Source of the DNA: Xanthobacteraceae bacterium
GTDB taxonomy: Bacteria; Pseudomonadota; Alphaproteobacteria; Rhizobiales; Xanthobacteraceae
Length of the DNA: 45,564 nt
Assembly: GCA_019750915.1 (NCBI GenBank)
Contig: JAIENY010000051.1
Span: forward strand, 1 to 45,564
Reading direction: 5' to 3'
The notes below the pieces were generated by a model that was not told where the DNA came from, ran no database searches, and worked only from the letters and a program-made list of their open reading frames with translations. The translations under genes were made by a program, and so were the position numbers. Positions 43,421 to 45,564 of the stretch are shown in pieces. Position 1 is the first letter of the stretch. Each line of letters starts with the position of its first letter.

Positions 43421-45223
43421 TCACAGCTTTTCAATTGCGATCGGCTTCGGAGCATTGGCTGCATCCTGAACCATGAACTGGGCACGTGCGAGAGAGGCGA
43501 AATAGCCGCCTCGGCTGACGAGTTCATCAAAGGTTCCGCTTTCGATCACCCGTCCCTTGTCGAACACCAGAATACGGGTGGCGTTGCGGATGGTGGATAG
43601 GCGATGTGCGATTACGAAAGTGGTGCGACCCTGCATCACCTTGTCGAGTGCGGCGTTGACCTTGGCCTCGGTCACGGCGTCGAGTGCCGAGGTCGCCTCA
43701 TCGAGAATGAGGATCGGCGGATTTTTCAAAAGCGCGCGAGCGATCGAAAGCCGCTGGCGTTCGCCGCCGGAGAGCATGCGGCCGCGTTCGCCCGCGTTGG
43801 TCTCGAATTTCTTCTCGCTGCGCTCGATGAAGTCGAGGGCCTGGGCTCCGGCGGCGGCGTCGCGCAATTCCTCGTCGGTGGCGTCCGGCTTGCCGACACG
43901 CAGATTCTCGGCGATCGAACGATTGAACAGCAACGCTTCCTGAAAAACCACGCCGATATTCCGGCGCAGAGCCGCAAGCGTGATGCCGCGGATGTCCATC
44001 CCGTCGATTTTGATGAAGCCCGATTGCGGATCGAACGCGCGGTGCAGAAGCGCGATCGCGGTCGATTTGCCGGCTCCTGTCTCGCCCACCAGCGCGATGG
44101 TTTCTCCCGGCAAAGCTGTGAAGGTGAGGTCCTCGATCGCCGGGCGCTTGCCGTCATAGGAAAACGAGACATCGCTGAATTCGACAAGACCCTTCAGGCG
44201 GCCCGGATCGATCGCGTCGGGCCGGTCGCGCACCGCAGGCACAGCGTCAAGCACATCGAAGAACTCGCGCAGCCGCGGCGCTTCCATGAATACGTTGTTG
44301 ATGAAGCTGACGACCTGCTCGAGTTTCTGGATCAACATGGTTGCGAACGATACGAACATCACGATCTCGCCGACGCTCGCCAGTCCCTGGCCGTGCAGAT
44401 AGATGCCGACGACGAAGATCGCCAGAATGGTGATTGTCGTCGAGGCCCGCGTCATCACCGCAACCAGCGCCCACCACGACAGCACAGGCATCTGCGCGGA
44501 GAGCAGGTTGTTGGCGACCCCACGCAGTCCCTGCACCTCAGCCTCAACGCGAACAAAGCTCTGCACCAGCGCCACGTTGCCCAGCGCGTCGGAGGCCCGC
44601 GCGGCAAGATCGCTGTAATATTCCTCGACCTTCATCTGCAGGCTGTAGGTTTTCCGCACCACCAGCGTGGTCAGGGCCGTGAACAGAATACAAAGCACGA
44701 ACAGCAGGGTCGCCAGCCGCCAGTTGATGTAGAGCGACAGCGGCAGGAGCACGAACAGCGAAACGATCGCGGCAAAATGTTCGCGGAAGAAGCTGAGCCA
44801 CAACCGCCACAGGGCGTCGGTGCCTTGCAGCATCACCTTCATCAGCCGGCCCGAATGCGTGCCGCTGTGAAATGTCAGCGGCAGTTGCATGATGTGGTCG
44901 AAATAGCTCGTCAGCACCGCCTGGCGCTGGCGATGGGACAGCCGGTCTGCGTTCCAGGCAACAACGGCATTGCAGACGATGGTGAACAACCCGAACGCCA
45001 CCCATGCTGCCAACAGCGGCCATGGGGAGCGGGCAGGCAGCACATTGGCGGCGTTCCCGCCGTCAGGATTGCTTGAGAGCACGTCGACGATGCGGCCGAA
45101 CAGCACAGGCTCTGCGAACTGCGCGATTGCCAACAGCAGATTGGCGACGGCGAGGGCCCATGCCAGCCGCGTTTCCTTGCCGAGTTGGTCGAGAACGCGC
45201 AGGTAAAGCCGGATCAGTGACAT
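43421..45223 (-). CDS. ndvA: ABC exporter, cyclic beta-1,2-glucan type (NdvA/ChvA)
   Basis: A 600-residue half-transporter with a six-span membrane domain (about residues 15-320) fused to an ATPase. Walker [10 protein letters not shown], the Q-loop in [20 protein letters not shown], signature [15 protein letters not shown], Walker [12 protein letters not shown] and the switch AHRLSTIR are intact. The sequence matches NdvA/ChvA, which exports cyclic beta-1,2-glucan to the periplasm for osmotic adaptation and host interaction. The start at 45223 ([14 protein letters not shown]) has AGG seven bases upstream and fits the usual length near 600; the frame extends to 45460 without homology. The glucan synthase gene is not in the window. 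Confidence 0.93.
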   Translation of the reverse strand: MSLIRLYLRVLDQLGKETRLAWALAVANLLLAIAQFAEPVLFGRIVDVLSSNPDGGNAANVLPARSPWPLLAAWVAFGLFTIVCNAVVAWNADRLSHRQRQAVLTSYFDHIMQLPLTFHSGTHSGRLMKVMLQGTDALWRLWLSFFREHFAAIVSLFVLLPLSLYINWRLATLLFVLCILFTALTTLVVRKTYSLQMKVEEYYSDLAARASDALGNVALVQSFVRVEAEVQGLRGVANNLLSAQMPVLSWWALVAVMTRASTTITILAIFVVGIYLHGQGLASVGEIVMFVSFATMLIQKLEQVVSFINNVFMEAPRLREFFDVLDAVPAVRDRPDAIDPGRLKGLVEFSDVSFSYDGKRPAIEDLTFTALPGETIALVGETGAGKSTAIALLHRAFDPQSGFIKIDGMDIRGITLAALRRNIGVVFQEALLFNRSIAENLRVGKPDATDEELRDAAAGAQALDFIERSEKKFETNAGERGRMLSGGERQRLSIARALLKNPPILILDEATSALDAVTEAKVNAALDKVMQGRTTFVIAHRLSTIRNATRILVFDKGRVIESGTFDELVSRGGYFASLARAQFMVQDAANAPKPIAIEKL

Positions 45224-45409
45224 GACGTGCCTGTAAAATCTGAGGCCGAGTCTGGCAAAGCCGGTGGCCGGAGACAAGGAGCCTGCATTCGATGATGGCC
45301 GCGGCTCAATTATAGGGCTGCACGCCAAAGCCGCCAGTGTTGGTTGATGAAGGATTAACGAAGCCCGATCTAGGATCGCGTGATTCTCATGCCGCCCGAG
45401 GCTTGCCCC

Positions 45410-45564
45410 ATGACGCGACATCAAGTTCTGCCGGTGAATCTGTCCGTGCGGCTGCGGCACGCAGCTGTCCTGTCAGCCATAATTCTGATCATGGCGCCTG
45501 CGGCGGTCGATGCGATGCCGATCGCCACGCGTGGCGCAACAACGCCAATCGGCGTCGATATTGA
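45410..45564 (+). CDS. Start of an exported protein, cut by the window edge
   Basis: From the ATG at 45410 the frame is open for 51 codons to the end of the window. The encoded start is a basic region (LSVRLRHA) followed by a hydrophobic segment [19 protein letters not shown], which looks like a signal peptide cleaved after VDA. The family cannot be named from this fragment. It is divergent from ndvA, with 186 bases between them, which leaves room for two promoters; ATTAACG at 45354-45360 is a possible site. A competing frame from 45337 lacks protein-like composition. Confidence 0.5.
   Translation, partial: MTRHQVLPVNLSVRLRHAAVLSAIILIMAPAAVDAMPIATRGATTPIGVDI

Noticed and set aside
43604..45076. 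Open frame of 490 codons on the plus strand opposite ndvA
   Set aside because: It lies fully antisense to an intact ABC exporter, has no family resemblance and is the kind of shadow frame expected from strong third-position GC bias.

Overview
The window looks like chromosomal DNA of an alphaproteobacterium of the order Hyphomicrobiales, most likely the Bradyrhizobium/Afipia/Rhodopseudomonas group. The reasons are high GC with a strong third-position bias, the PhyR-NepR-EcfG stress cassette, an alphaproteobacterial Tad pilus locus, a cysNC fusion, the DUF2849-cysI-DUF934-cysH order, and an NdvA-type glucan exporter. No rRNA, tRNA, CRISPR array, insertion sequence, integrase or phage gene was seen. 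Coding density is high and only one gene appears broken.

Layout. (1) 1-697: N-terminal part of an M17 aminopeptidase, cut by the window edge. (2) 0.85-12.2 kb: an almost complete Tad/Flp pilus locus in two divergent arms around the pilin. The left-going arm is pilA, cpaA, cpaC, cpaD, cpaE, cpaF, tadB, tadC; the right-going arm is cpaB, tadE, tadF. tadD faces the far end of the left arm. (3) 12.3-14.5 kb: an RNA/translation group on the minus strand (cold-shock protein, IF-1 paralogue, RhlE-type helicase). (4) 14.9-22.2 kb: a general stress response (GSR) region. It holds a CHASE-like/HWE kinase whose ATP-binding half looks degenerate, ecfG, nepR and phyR, then small envelope or membrane genes. 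Three of these transcription units carry exact GGAAC-N16/17-CGTT EcfG-type promoters: a secreted small protein, a yqjD-yqjE-like pair, and a 53-residue membrane protein. An L,D-transpeptidase gene has a near match. (5) 22.2-24.4 kb: malate synthase G.

(6) 24.8-36.6 kb: assimilatory sulfur metabolism in two divergent arms. Left-going are ferredoxin, cysD and cysNC; right-going are cysG, DUF2849, cysI, DUF934, cysH, then sbp, cysT, cysW, cysA. Together they import sulfate, activate it to APS/PAPS, reduce it to sulfite and sulfide, and make siroheme. No flavoprotein cysJ is present, so the neighbouring ferredoxin is the obvious candidate electron donor. (7) 36.6-45.6 kb: a CAP-domain lipoprotein, 3-hydroxybutyrate dehydrogenase, a polysaccharide flippase, a frameshifted DUF924 gene, a long-chain acyl-CoA ligase, a D,D-carboxypeptidase with a long Ala/Lys/Pro tail, an NdvA-like ABC exporter, and the start of a secreted protein.

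The most interesting part is the GSR region. The regulators (PhyR, NepR, EcfG), a probable sensor with an eroded catalytic domain, and several apparent targets lie within about 7 kb. The target promoters can be read directly from the sequence. All functions are assigned by reading motifs and family resemblance; no database search was run.
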